From Rhizobiales bacterium CCH10-E5 (GTDB taxonomy: Bacteria; Pseudomonadota; Alphaproteobacteria; Rhizobiales; Beijerinckiaceae), in contig LSIG01000157.1 in NCBI GenBank assembly GCA_001556125.1, forward strand, positions 1 to 28,660: a stretch of DNA of 28,660 bases, written 5' to 3'. A model generated the notes under the pieces. The model saw only the letters and a list, made by a program, of their open reading frames with translations. It was not told the DNA's origin and did not search any database. Positions within the stretch are counted from its first letter, which is position 1; each line of letters opens with the position of its first letter. Of the stretch, positions 8,690 to 16,585 are shown one piece after another. The translations under genes were made by a program, and so were the position numbers.

Positions 8690-10270
8690 ATGGCCGACAC
8701 CGAACGACAGCTGCCCGTCTTCGATGCGGCGGGCGCACGGATCACCCTGTTCCAGGCGCTGCTGCAATCGGTCTCCCGCCATGGCAAGGGCCGCGTCGCG
8801 GTCGAGGATGCCGAGCGCAAGCCGCTCAGCTATGGCAACCTCGTGCTGGGCGCGCTCGTGCTCGGGCGCAAACTCGCCGGCTTCACCCAGCCCAGGGAAC
8901 ATGTCGGCGTGCTGCTGCCGAACGTCCAGGCGCTCGCGGTGACGCTGTTCGGCCTGTCTGCCTTCGGCCGCGTGCCGGCGCTTCTGAACTTCACGGCCGG
9001 CGTCAAGAATCTGCGGGCGGCCGGCGAACTCGCCGAGCTGAAGACCATCGTCACCTCGCGGCGCTTCGTCGACCAGGCCAAGCTCGAGGACGAGCTGGAG
9101 GCGCTCGGCGAGAACAGGCGGGTCATCTATCTCGAAGACGTCCGCAAGGAGATCACCAGCCTCGACAAGGCGCTGGGCGCGTTGTCGAGCCTCGCGCCGG
9201 GTTTCGTGCATCGCAGCCACGCGGCGGCTCCGGACGACGCGGCGGTGATCCTGTTCACCTCGGGCACCGAGGGCAAGCCGAAGGGCGTGGTGCTGAGCCA
9301 CGCCAATCTGGTCTCGAATGCGCGCCAGATCTTCGCGCTCGCGGCCGGCTTCCTGTCCGAGCGGGACATCGTCATGAACCCGCTGCCGGCCTTCCACTCC
9401 TTCGGGCTCACGGCGGGCCTGCTGATGCCGCTGCTCTCGGGCATGAAGGTCGTGCTCTATCCGAGCCCGCTGCACTACAAGCAGGTGCCGAAGCTGATCG
9501 GCGAGACCGGCTGCACCTTCCTGTTCGCGACCGACACGTTTTTGCAGGGTTACGCCCGCGCTGCGGACCCGGACGACCTCAAGAGCGTGCGCTATGTCGT
9601 GGCCGGGGCCGAGCGGGTGAAGCCCGAGACGCGTCGAATGTGGGAGCCCTATGGCACCACGATCCTCGAAGGCTATGGCTGCACCGAATGCTCGCCGGTG
9701 CTCGCCTGCAACACGCCCGTCGCCATGCGCGAGGGTAGCGTCGGGCGGCTGCTGCCGGGCATCGAGGCGCGGCTGGAGCCGGTCGAGGGCATCCATGAGG
9801 GCGGCAAGCTCTGCGTGCGCGGTCCCAACATCATGGCCGGCTATCTCAGCGCGGACGCGCCCGGCACGTTGCTGCCGCCGGAGGGCGGCTGGCACGACAC
9901 CGGCGACATCGTCACGCTCGACGACGGCTTCGTCGTCATCAAGGGGCGTGCCAAGCGCTTCGCCAAGCTCGGCGGCGAGATGGTTTCGCTGGCAGCGGTC
10001 GAATCGATGGTGTCCGGGCTCTGGCCGGACTCCAACCATGTCGTCGTGGCGCTGCCCGATGCGCGCAAGGGCGAGCAGCTCGTCCTCGTCACGGAAAAGC
10101 CGAATGCCGAGCGCAGCGTGCTGCAGGAGACCGCGAAGGCGCAGGGGTTCCCCGAGCTCTGGGTGCCGCGCGCCATCCTGGTGACGAACTCCATCCCCGT
10201 GCTGGGCAATGGCAAGATCGATTATGGCGCCACGCTCGAACTCGCCCGGTCGCGGCGCTCGCTTCTCTAA
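8690..10270 (+). CDS. AMP-binding acyl-CoA/acyl-ACP synthetase family protein
   Basis: Adenylate-forming enzyme of 526 residues that activates a carboxylic acid with ATP and passes it to CoA or acyl-carrier protein. Motifs in order: P-loop FTSGTEGKPKGVVLSH (189-204), substrate-side FHSFGLTAG (235-243), GYGCTECSPV (328-337), HDTGDI (402-407), hinge GRAKRFAKLGGEMVSL (419-434) and the catalytic lysine in GNGKIDY (K509). The pattern GYGCTECSPVLACNTP is close to the synthetase half of E. coli Aas, which activates fatty acids onto ACP for lysophospholipid repair. No PlsC-type acyltransferase domain is fused here, and none is adjacent. ATG 8690 has GGGAG 11 bp upstream. A long-chain fatty acid is the best guess for substrate, by inference only. 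The next gene starts 10 bp downstream and may be co-transcribed. Confidence 0.88.
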   Translation: MADTERQLPVFDAAGARITLFQALLQSVSRHGKGRVAVEDAERKPLSYGNLVLGALVLGRKLAGFTQPREHVGVLLPNVQALAVTLFGLSAFGRVPALLNFTAGVKNLRAAGELAELKTIVTSRRFVDQAKLEDELEALGENRRVIYLEDVRKEITSLDKALGALSSLAPGFVHRSHAAAPDDAAVILFTSGTEGKPKGVVLSHANLVSNARQIFALAAGFLSERDIVMNPLPAFHSFGLTAGLLMPLLSGMKVVLYPSPLHYKQVPKLIGETGCTFLFATDTFLQGYARAADPDDLKSVRYVVAGAERVKPETRRMWEPYGTTILEGYGCTECSPVLACNTPVAMREGSVGRLLPGIEARLEPVEGIHEGGKLCVRGPNIMAGYLSADAPGTLLPPEGGWHDTGDIVTLDDGFVVIKGRAKRFAKLGGEMVSLAAVESMVSGLWPDSNHVVVALPDARKGEQLVLVTEKPNAERSVLQETAKAQGFPELWVPRAILVTNSIPVLGNGKIDYGATLELARSRRSLL

Positions 10271-10280
10271 AGCCACAATC

Positions 10281-10961
10281 ATGCGGATGCTGCGGCCCAT
10301 GATTCTGCTCGCTTCCGCCGCTCCGCTGCTCGGGGCCCTGCGCGCCGCCACGCTCGCCCCGCTGCTGTTCCTGGCGCCCGTCGATCTCGCGGCGCAGGAG
10401 CGCGGCGCCGTCTATGAGCGCCGCGACGAGTGCATCGCCGGCGGCATCCTGACCGCGGAGCAATGCGAGTTCGCCTATCGCAATGCCCGCGCCGAATTCG
10501 AGCAGAAGGCGCCGCGCTACGCCTCGCGGGCGCTGTGCGAGCGCAGCCACAAACGCTGCGGTGCCCAGATGGTCGCATCCGGCGGCTGGGAGAGCTTCGG
10601 CAAGGGCGGGGCGACCTATGTGCCGCGCTTCATCGGCGTAAGGGTGGCCGGGGAGGGCGCCGCGCGCCGCGCGTGGCCCGTGATCGAGGGCGCCGGCCGT
10701 CCCCCCTTCGCGGGACGCAGCGTCAGCGAGCTGCAGGACAAGGTCGCCGGACGCCAGGGGACGATCGGCCTCGCCGCCTCGCGCGGCCACGGGTCCGGCC
10801 ACGGCGCGCCTCCGAGCGGGGCTCCCTACATGAAGCGGGGCGACCGCGACGACACCGTGCGCGTCCCGATGCAGCAGAAGGCGATCGGCTCCGACGTGGC
10901 GCCCGGCCTCTATGTCGATCCGGACGGCGTCGAATGGTACAAGCCGGCGCGGCGCCACTGA
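10281..10961 (+). CDS. DUF1190 family exported protein
   Basis: A 226-residue protein of unknown function. It starts with a basic-hydrophobic signal peptide (MRMLRPMILLASAAPLLG, then ATLAPLLFLAP) likely cleaved near DLAAQ, so it is probably periplasmic. The mature part carries the DUF1190 pattern: YERRDECIAGGILTAEQCEFAYRNA, APRYASRALCERSHKRCG. Four cysteines in C-x9-C and C-x6-C arrangement suggest two disulfides. The C-terminal half is low-complexity Gly/His/Pro-rich, ending DVAPGLYVDPDGVEWYKPARRH. E. coli YgiB belongs to this family and is linked to the outer membrane and drug tolerance, but its function is not settled. ATG 10281 is chosen because it starts the signal peptide; the open frame upstream overlaps the synthetase gene. 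Spacing of 10 bp from the synthetase stop suggests one transcript. Confidence 0.82.
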   Translation: MRMLRPMILLASAAPLLGALRAATLAPLLFLAPVDLAAQERGAVYERRDECIAGGILTAEQCEFAYRNARAEFEQKAPRYASRALCERSHKRCGAQMVASGGWESFGKGGATYVPRFIGVRVAGEGAARRAWPVIEGAGRPPFAGRSVSELQDKVAGRQGTIGLAASRGHGSGHGAPPSGAPYMKRGDRDDTVRVPMQQKAIGSDVAPGLYVDPDGVEWYKPARRH

Positions 10962-11026
10962 GGTTCCGCCGCGCCACCCGCGGCGCTTGCGTGCCGCGCC
11001 CGTGGCGGCTACCGCTCTCTACCTGA

Positions 11027-11113
11027 GCGGACGTGGCGAAACTGGTAGACGCAAGAGACTTAAAATCTCTCAGCCGCAAGGCTATGCGGGTTCGATCCCC
11101 GCCGTCCGCACCA
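11027..11113 (+). tRNA. tRNA-Leu (anticodon UAA)
   Basis: Acceptor arms GCGGACG (11027-11033) and CGTCCGC (11103-11109) pair fully, followed by discriminator A and an encoded CCA (11111-11113). The anticodon stem AGAGA/TCTCT encloses CTTAAAA, with anticodon TAA at 11061-11063. The D arm (TGGCGAAACTGGTAGACGCA), the long class II variable arm around AGCCGCAAGGCT, and the T arm GCGGGTTCGATCCCCGC are all present, as expected for leucine. Total 87 nt. It decodes UUA (and UUG), codons rare in this GC-rich sequence. Confidence 0.97.
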
Positions 11114-11130
11114 AGGGTTCCGTCGCGTGA

Positions 11131-11805
11131 TCAGCGCCTGCCTGCTTTCCCGAACACCACCGTCAGATTGTTCGCGGGCATTTCGATCACCTCCGGTGTG
11201 CCGAAACCCGCCGCCATCGCCAGCGCCGTGACTTCGCCGAGGTTGCGCAGGCCCCAGGCCAGGTCGCGCTCGCGCAGGCTTTCGTCGAAAGCGGCGTTGC
11301 CGGGTTCGAGCGGGCGGCCGGGGCGGCGGAAGGGGCCGTAGAGGATCAGCGGCGCGCCGGTGGGGAGCAGGGCGCCCGCGCCGCGGAACAGCCCTTCCGT
11401 CGCCGCCCAGGGCGCGATGTGGATCATGTTGATGCAGAGGATCGTGGCCGGCGTCTCGCCGGGCGGCAGGGTCGCGGGCCAGGCGGGGTCGGCGGCGTCG
11501 AGGCGCAGCGGCGGCAGCACGTTGGGCGCGCCCGCCTGCGCGGTCCAGGCGGCGATGCTGGCGAGCGCCTCTGGTGCCGGGTCGCTCGGCCGGAAGGTCA
11601 GCCCCGGCAGGGCTTCGGCGAAATGGACCGCGTGCTCGCCCGAGCCGCTGGCGATCTCGAGCACCGTTCCCGTCGGCGGTAGCACGGATCGCAGCACGGC
11701 GAGGATCGCGTCGCGGTTGCGCGCGGCGGCGGGAGCATGAAGCCGCCGGTCGGCATCCGCGGGCGCTGACGCCGGGTCCCAGGGGGCGGGCTTTTGCTCG
11801 GTCAT
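11131..11805 (-). CDS. DUF938 family class I SAM-dependent methyltransferase
   Basis: A 224-residue putative methyltransferase. The family signature begins with PAAARNRDAILAVLRSVL, followed by the SAM-binding motif I GTVLEIASGSGEHAVHFAEALP (about residues 46-67), an acidic motif SDPAPEAL, LRLDAADPAWP and CINMIHIAPWAATEGLFRGAGALL (motif IV region). The end FGTPEVIEMPANNLTVVFGKAG is typical of DUF938 proteins. Substrate and role are unknown; relatives exist in bacteria and animals. The start at ATG 11805 is preceded by GAGGA about 7 bp upstream. The open frame reaches further to 11892 but that extension is Cys-rich and non-conserved. The gene converges on tRNA-Leu with 17 bp between the 3' ends. 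Confidence 0.85.
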   Translation of the reverse strand: MTEQKPAPWDPASAPADADRRLHAPAAARNRDAILAVLRSVLPPTGTVLEIASGSGEHAVHFAEALPGLTFRPSDPAPEALASIAAWTAQAGAPNVLPPLRLDAADPAWPATLPPGETPATILCINMIHIAPWAATEGLFRGAGALLPTGAPLILYGPFRRPGRPLEPGNAAFDESLRERDLAWGLRNLGEVTALAMAAGFGTPEVIEMPANNLTVVFGKAGRR

Positions 11806-11922
11806 CACGCGTCCTCGCCGCAAAAATTTTGGCCGTGAACCATCGCCAGCGGCACAACATCCGCTATAAGGGGCGCAGAAGCAGGCCGCCATCGCTGCGG
11901 CTCTGCATGATACGGACTGGTT

Positions 11923-13200
11923 TTGTTAACCGAAATTCTGATCGTCGTGGCCCTGACCGTCATCAACGGTCTGCTTGCCATGTCCGAACTCGCGGTTGTC
12001 TCCTCCCGTCCCGCCCGCCTCAAAGTCCTCAGCGATCAGGGCAGCAAAGGCGCCAAGACCGCGATGCGCCTGGCCGACAATCCCGGCCGCTTCCTCTCCA
12101 CCGTCCAGATCGGCATCACGCTCGTCGGCGTGCTCTCGGGCGCCTTTTCAGGCGCGACCCTGGGCGCAAGACTGTCGGAGTGGCTGGTCGGGCAGGGCTT
12201 CTCGCAGGTCGTCTCGGACGGGTTCGGCGTCGGTCTCGTCGTCGTCGCGATCACCTATCTCTCGCTGATCATCGGCGAGCTCGTTCCCAAGCAGATCGCG
12301 CTGCGCGATCCCGAGCGGGTCGCGGCGCGTGTGGCGCCGGCGATGCTGCTGCTCTCCAAGATCGGCGCGCCGCTGGTCTTTCTGCTCGATGTTTCGGGGC
12401 GGGCGGTGCTGGCGCTGCTCGGCCAGAAGGGCGAGCCGGAGGAGAAGGTCACCGAAGAGGAGGTCCGCACCATCATCGCCGAGGCGGAGACGGCCGGCGT
12501 GCTCGAGCGCGACGAGCGCGAGATGATCTCGGGCGTGATGCGCCTCGCCGACCGCTCGGCGCGCGCCCTGATGACGCCGCGCCGCGAGGTCGAGGTGATC
12601 GACCTCTCCGACAGCGCCGACGAGATCCGCGAGCAGCTGCGCGCCACGCGTCGTTCGCGCCTGCCGGTGCAGGACGGCGAGGCGGATGCGATCATCGGCG
12701 TGGTGGTCGTCAAGGAGCTGATCGACTTTCTGTCCGATGGCGGCACGCATGATCTGCGCGGCCTGGTCAGCGAGGCGCCCGTCGTGATGGACACGGCCGG
12801 CGCCCTGCAGGTGCTGCGCGAGATCCGCGCCTCGCGCGTCCATATGGCGCTGGTCTTCGACGAATACGGGCATTTCGAGGGCATCATCACGCCGGGCGAC
12901 GTGCTGGAGGCGATCATCGGCGCCTTTCAGGAGGAGGAAGAGGACGAGCCGCCGCTGGTGGCGCGCGCCGACGGATCCTGGCTGGTGGCGGGCTGGATGC
13001 AGGTCGACGAGTTCTCGCACGAGCTCGGCATCTCGATCCCGCGCGACGCCGATTTCCAGACCGTGGCCGGCTTCGTGCTGGCGCAGCTCAACCATCTTCC
13101 GGTGGTCGGCGAGGTCTTCGAGAAGGGGCACTGGCGCTTCGAGGTGGTCGATCTCGACGGGCGCCGGATCGACAAGATCCTGGTCAGCCGGATCGATTGA
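11923..13200 (+). CDS. Hemolysin/CorC-CNNM family transporter with CBS domains
   Basis: Membrane protein of 425 residues of the CNNM/CorC group, linked to magnesium and cobalt efflux (the old name hemolysin is misleading). The first 190 residues are the DUF21 membrane domain with segments at about 1-20, 65-80, 100-122 and 135-155, including GRFLSTVQIGITLVGVLSGAF and IGELVPKQIALRDPE. A CBS pair follows (MTPRREVEVIDLSD to FDEYGHFEGIITPGDVLEAIIG, about 222-332), then the CorC_HlyC C-terminal domain ending RIDKILVSRID. The start is a TTG at 11923; no in-frame ATG exists before the first helix, and family members start MLTEIL-like here, so TTG is well supported although no strong ribosome-binding site is seen. 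Its stop codon overlaps the chrA start by one base. Confidence 0.9.
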   Translation: MLTEILIVVALTVINGLLAMSELAVVSSRPARLKVLSDQGSKGAKTAMRLADNPGRFLSTVQIGITLVGVLSGAFSGATLGARLSEWLVGQGFSQVVSDGFGVGLVVVAITYLSLIIGELVPKQIALRDPERVAARVAPAMLLLSKIGAPLVFLLDVSGRAVLALLGQKGEPEEKVTEEEVRTIIAEAETAGVLERDEREMISGVMRLADRSARALMTPRREVEVIDLSDSADEIREQLRATRRSRLPVQDGEADAIIGVVVVKELIDFLSDGGTHDLRGLVSEAPVVMDTAGALQVLREIRASRVHMALVFDEYGHFEGIITPGDVLEAIIGAFQEEEEDEPPLVARADGSWLVAGWMQVDEFSHELGISIPRDADFQTVAGFVLAQLNHLPVVGEVFEKGHWRFEVVDLDGRRIDKILVSRID

Positions 13201-14594
13201 TGGCGCAGGCGACGCCCGAAGGCGCTGGCGCCGCGGGCGGCGAACTGCCGACGCTGGCTGAGGCGACCTGCGTCTGGGCGCGCATCGGCCTGCTCTCCTT
13301 CGGGGGGCCGGCCGGGCAGATCGCGCTGATGCACAAGGTGCTGGTCGAGGAGCGCCGCTGGATCGGCGAAGCGCGGTTCCTGCACGCGCTGAACTACTGC
13401 ATGCTCTTGCCCGGCCCGGAGGCGCAGCAGCTCGCTGTCTATATCGGCTGGCTGATGCACCGGACGCTCGGCGGGCTGATCGCCGGGCTGCTCTTCATCC
13501 TGCCCGGCGCGGCGGTGATGCTGGGCCTGAGCATCCTCTACGTGCTCTATCGCGAGGTTCCGCTCGTCGACGGGCTGTTCTTCGGCATCAAGGCGGCGGT
13601 GCTCGCCGTGGTGATCGAGGCGGGCTTGAGGATCAGCCGTCGCGCGCTGAAGAACCGGGCGATGGTGGCGCTCGCCATCGCCGTCTTCCTCGCCATCTTC
13701 CTCGCCAGGGTGCCGTTTCCGGCGATCATCCTCGCCGCGGGGCTGATCGGCTGGGCCGGCCACCGGCTGAGCCCGGCGCTGTTCGGCGCGCAGGCCGGCC
13801 ATGGCCAGGCCGGGCCCGATGTCACGGGCGTCGTCGACGCGCTGTTCGCGCGCGGCGAACTCGACCATGTCCGGCCCTCGACCGGCCGGGCCTTGCGGAC
13901 GCTGGCGATCTGGCTGCCGCTTTGGCTTGCTCCGGTGCTCGTTCTCTGGCTCTGGACGGGGGAGGGCAGCGTCTGGACGCAGCTCGGGCGCTTCTTCAGC
14001 ACCATGGCGGTGGTCACCTTCGGCGGTGCCTATGCGGTGCTGGCCTATGTCGCGCAGGCGGCGGTCGAGACCTATGGCTGGCTGCAGCCGGGCGAGATGA
14101 TCGACGGGCTCGGCCTCGCCGAGACGACGCCGGGGCCGCTGATCCTGGTGCTGCAATTCGTCGGGTTTCTCGCCGGCATGCGCGGGGCCGGCGAGTTGTC
14201 GCCGCTGCTGGCGGGTAGCCTCGGCGCGCTGCTGACGCTGTGGGTCACCTTCGCGCCCTGTTTTCTCTGGATCTTCCTCGGCGGCCCCTATGTCGAGGCG
14301 CTGCGCGGCAACAGGGCGCTGTCGGCGGCGTTGGGCGCGATCACCGCCGCCGTGGTCGGCGTGATCATGAACCTCGCGCTCTGGTTCGGCCTGCACGTCC
14401 TCTTCGCGCAGGTGCGGACGGTCTCGTTCCTCGGGCTGTCGCCGGACTGGCCGGTGCTGGCCTCGCTGGACTGGCGCGCCGCGCTGCTCAGCGCGGGCGC
14501 GATGCTCGCGATGCTGCGCTTCAAGGTCGGGATCATCCCAACGCTCGCCGTCTGTGGCGTCGCGGGCGTGATCCTCACCCGCCTGCCGGCGTAA
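13200..14594 (+). CDS. chrA: Chromate efflux transporter, long-chain CHR family
   Basis: Inner-membrane protein of 464 residues with two CHR domains. Known ChrA proteins expel chromate from the cytosol in exchange with protons; some family members have other or unproven substrates. The N-terminal domain shows IGLLSFGGPAGQIALMH, EERRWIGEARFLHALNYC and LPGPEAQQLAVYIGWL. The C-terminal domain shows FFSTMAVVTFGGAYAVLAYV, WLQPGEMIDGLGLAETTPGP and LILVLQFVGFLAGM. A hydrophilic cytosolic linker (about residues 195-235) separates the halves. The start is ATG 13200, whose A is the last base of the preceding TGA, so translation is probably coupled to the CNNM gene. The sequence also allows TTG at 13197, which adds one residue. 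No chrB regulator is nearby. Confidence 0.9.
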   Translation: MAQATPEGAGAAGGELPTLAEATCVWARIGLLSFGGPAGQIALMHKVLVEERRWIGEARFLHALNYCMLLPGPEAQQLAVYIGWLMHRTLGGLIAGLLFILPGAAVMLGLSILYVLYREVPLVDGLFFGIKAAVLAVVIEAGLRISRRALKNRAMVALAIAVFLAIFLARVPFPAIILAAGLIGWAGHRLSPALFGAQAGHGQAGPDVTGVVDALFARGELDHVRPSTGRALRTLAIWLPLWLAPVLVLWLWTGEGSVWTQLGRFFSTMAVVTFGGAYAVLAYVAQAAVETYGWLQPGEMIDGLGLAETTPGPLILVLQFVGFLAGMRGAGELSPLLAGSLGALLTLWVTFAPCFLWIFLGGPYVEALRGNRALSAALGAITAAVVGVIMNLALWFGLHVLFAQVRTVSFLGLSPDWPVLASLDWRAALLSAGAMLAMLRFKVGIIPTLAVCGVAGVILTRLPA

Positions 14595-14597
14595 CGA

Positions 14598-14915
14598 TCA
14601 GCGCCGCGGCGGCTCGTTCGGCTCGATGATGCGGTATTCGACGTCGATGATCTCGCCGCGTGCGGCACCACGCGGCTCGCCCGGCATCGGGCCCGGCTGG
14701 CCGAAGCCCGCCGCCTTGAGCCGGCTGCGCAGGCGCCAGATCGCGATGGCGCCGGCCAGCGCCGCGACCGGCAGCAGGATCAGCGCGAGGCTGGCGGCGA
14801 GCAGGAAGAGCACGACGCCGATGACGAGGCTCGCAGCCATGGCGAGCCAAGCCGCCCAGCGCGGCATCGTGGCGGCGCGGCCGCCGATCTGCTCATGGAG
14901 ATTGACGCGGATCAT
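14598..14915 (-). CDS. Small membrane protein of unknown function
   Basis: A 105-residue protein I cannot assign to a named family. It has a hydrophilic N-terminus (MIRVNLHEQIGGRAATMPRW), one long or two tightly spaced hydrophobic segments (about residues 21-61, AAWLAMAASLVIGVVLFLLA and SLALILLPVAALAGAIAIW), a basic stretch LRSRLKAAGF, and a polar C-terminal tail with GEIIDVEYRIIEPNE. The EIIDVEY-type tail recurs in small membrane proteins of Hyphomicrobiales in my memory. It lies 76 bp downstream of the monooxygenase gene, same strand, and converges on chrA with 3 bp between the stops. Strong codon bias supports a real gene. Confidence 0.65.
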   Translation of the reverse strand: MIRVNLHEQIGGRAATMPRWAAWLAMAASLVIGVVLFLLAASLALILLPVAALAGAIAIWRLRSRLKAAGFGQPGPMPGEPRGAARGEIIDVEYRIIEPNEPPRR

Positions 14916-14991
14916 CGTGGGGTCATCCGTTCCTGCTTCACGAAGCTAGGTACGAATTGCGGCGAAGGCGAGATCATCGCGCCGCAGACCG

Positions 14992-16167
14992 TCAGCCATC
15001 GCGCCAGTCGTAGAGCCAGGCATAGCGGCGGCGCATGCCCTCGGCGCCGAGGCGTCCGAGCGCGATGTCGCGCGCGATGCCGAGCGGCCAGCCGAGATGA
15101 AAGTTGCGGCCGTTGCTGCGGCTGGCCTCCTGCACGCGCGCGACCCGCTGGGCGCGCGCGCTCGCATAGGCCGCCATCGCGGCAGGCACGCCGGCCTCGC
15201 CCTTCGTCTCGAGCGCCCGCGCCAGAAGGCGCGCGAGAACGGCGGCATCCTCGATCGCGAGCGAGGCGCCCTGGGCGAGGAAGGGCAGAACCGGGTGGGC
15301 GGCATCGCCCAGCAGCGCGACGCGCCCCTTCGCCATCACGGCCGGCTTGCGGTCGAACAGCGACCAGACCTGCCAGCCCGAGGCGGCGGCGACGAGATCG
15401 CGCAGCGGCCGCGAGGCTTCCGCGACCTGCGCCGCGACCTGTCGCGCATCGCCCTCGCGGGACCAGCCCTCGCGGGCCTCGGTGGCGCGCCGCACGACGA
15501 CGAGATTGGTCTCCCGTCCGCCCGCGACCGGGTAATGCACCGCATGACGGCCCGCGCCCAGATGCAGCTCGACCTGGGCTTTTCCAAGCGTTCCGGCCGG
15601 GGCGAGGGCGCGCCAGGCCTCGAAGCCGGTGAAGACGGGGGGCGACGCGTCGCCCGTCAGGTCCCGCACGCGCGACCAGAGGCCGTCCGCGCCGATGAGG
15701 CCGAGGCCGTGCAGGGTTTCCGTCTGGCCGCTCTGGCCGGTGAGCGTCGCCGCGACACCGCCATCCGTCTCGACGACTTCCTCGATACCGCGGCCGACGA
15801 CGAGGCGGATGTTGGGCATGGCGCGGGCGGCATCGAGCAGCACGGTGTGGAGGTCGCTGCGCTTGAGCAGCCGGTATGGCGGCTGCGCGGCCTCCGGCGT
15901 CGGCGCCTCCAGCAGCGCCCGGCCGTCGCGCCAGCGCCGGACGACGAGGCCCTGGGACCTCACCGCGACGCGGTTCAGCGGCAGAGCGAGGTCGAGCCCG
16001 TCGAGGACATGGCCGGAATTGGGGCTGATCTGCAGGCCGGCGCCCAACTCGCCGAAGCCGGTGCGCTTCTCGACGACGGTCGCCGCGATGCCGCGCCGCG
16101 CCAGGGACAGGGCCATGGTCAGGCCGCCGATCCCGGCGCCGGCGATCAGAAAATGGGGAGCGGACAC
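14992..16167 (-). CDS. FAD-dependent monooxygenase (salicylate hydroxylase-like)
   Basis: Flavoprotein aromatic hydroxylase family, 391 residues, using NAD(P)H and oxygen to hydroxylate an aromatic or similar substrate. Visible: FAD-binding GxGxxG in IAGAGIGGLTMALSLARRGI (about residues 8-27) with the ribose-binding acid E34, the conserved ISPNSGHVLDGLDL segment, the DG motif GADGLWSRVR (about 159-168), and the second FAD motif LLGDAAHPVLPFLAQGASLAIEDA (about 286-309). The start is GTG 16167; no ATG precedes the Rossmann motif, so a later start is excluded. It most resembles 3-hydroxybenzoate 6-hydroxylase and salicylate hydroxylase relatives, but no aromatic-degradation gene is adjacent, so substrate is open. 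It is the third gene of a minus-strand run with the zinc-finger and DUF1624 genes upstream. Confidence 0.87.
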   Translation of the reverse strand: MSAPHFLIAGAGIGGLTMALSLARRGIAATVVEKRTGFGELGAGLQISPNSGHVLDGLDLALPLNRVAVRSQGLVVRRWRDGRALLEAPTPEAAQPPYRLLKRSDLHTVLLDAARAMPNIRLVVGRGIEEVVETDGGVAATLTGQSGQTETLHGLGLIGADGLWSRVRDLTGDASPPVFTGFEAWRALAPAGTLGKAQVELHLGAGRHAVHYPVAGGRETNLVVVRRATEAREGWSREGDARQVAAQVAEASRPLRDLVAAASGWQVWSLFDRKPAVMAKGRVALLGDAAHPVLPFLAQGASLAIEDAAVLARLLARALETKGEAGVPAAMAAYASARAQRVARVQEASRSNGRNFHLGWPLGIARDIALGRLGAEGMRRRYAWLYDWRDG

Positions 16168-16257
16168 AGGCGGCAGGCTTTCACGAACGAGCGCTGCGGC
16201 CGGGCCTTGCGGCCCGCCCGGAAGGGGAGCGGCCGGCCGGTCCGGGCCGCCCTGGCC

Positions 16258-16512
16258 TCAGGCCGCGGCCTGGGCTGTCTCGTGATGGGCGCAGTCTGGC
16301 GGCGAGCAGGTGCCGGCCTTGAGGCTCGCGTCGAATTTGTAGAGCGTCGAGCAATAGGGGCAGACGATCTCGTCGTCGCCGCCCATGTCGAGATAGACAT
16401 GGGGGTGGTCGAAGGGCGGCTTGGCACCGATGCACATGAACTCGCGCGCGCCGACATGGATGACGGCGACGCCCTTGTCGTTGTGGAAATGCGGAATGCC
16501 GTGATCGGCCAT
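16258..16512 (-). CDS. NDUFS6-like zinc-finger protein (zf-CHCC)
   Basis: An 84-residue cytosolic protein with the alphaproteobacterial zf-CHCC zinc finger, homologous to the C-terminal domain of mitochondrial complex I subunit NDUFS6. The zinc ligands are visible as C27 (FMCIGAKPPFDHPH), H36 or H38, and C51/C54 (IVCPYCSTLY). The phrase PPFDHPHVYLDMG is highly conserved. In Paracoccus-type complex I a homologue is an accessory subunit; whether this copy has that role is inference. ATG 16512 (MADHGIPHF) is chosen; the longer frame adds 11 unconserved residues. It lies 73 bp after the DUF1624 gene and 90 bp before the monooxygenase gene, same strand. Confidence 0.9.
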   Translation of the reverse strand: MADHGIPHFHNDKGVAVIHVGAREFMCIGAKPPFDHPHVYLDMGGDDEIVCPYCSTLYKFDASLKAGTCSPPDCAHHETAQAAA

Positions 16513-16585
16513 GATCGTCGCTCTTGCTTCGTGATGTGGCTGCAAACTACCGCGCCGCAGCGCTGCGCGCCAGTGCGCGATTGCC

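Noticed and set aside
11027..11113. tRNA-Leu as attachment site of an integrated element
   Set aside because: No integrase nearby and no repeat of the tRNA 3' end seen in the window.
11907..11909. ATG 11907 as start of the CNNM gene
   Set aside because: It is out of frame with the conserved protein; TTG 11923 is the only fitting start.
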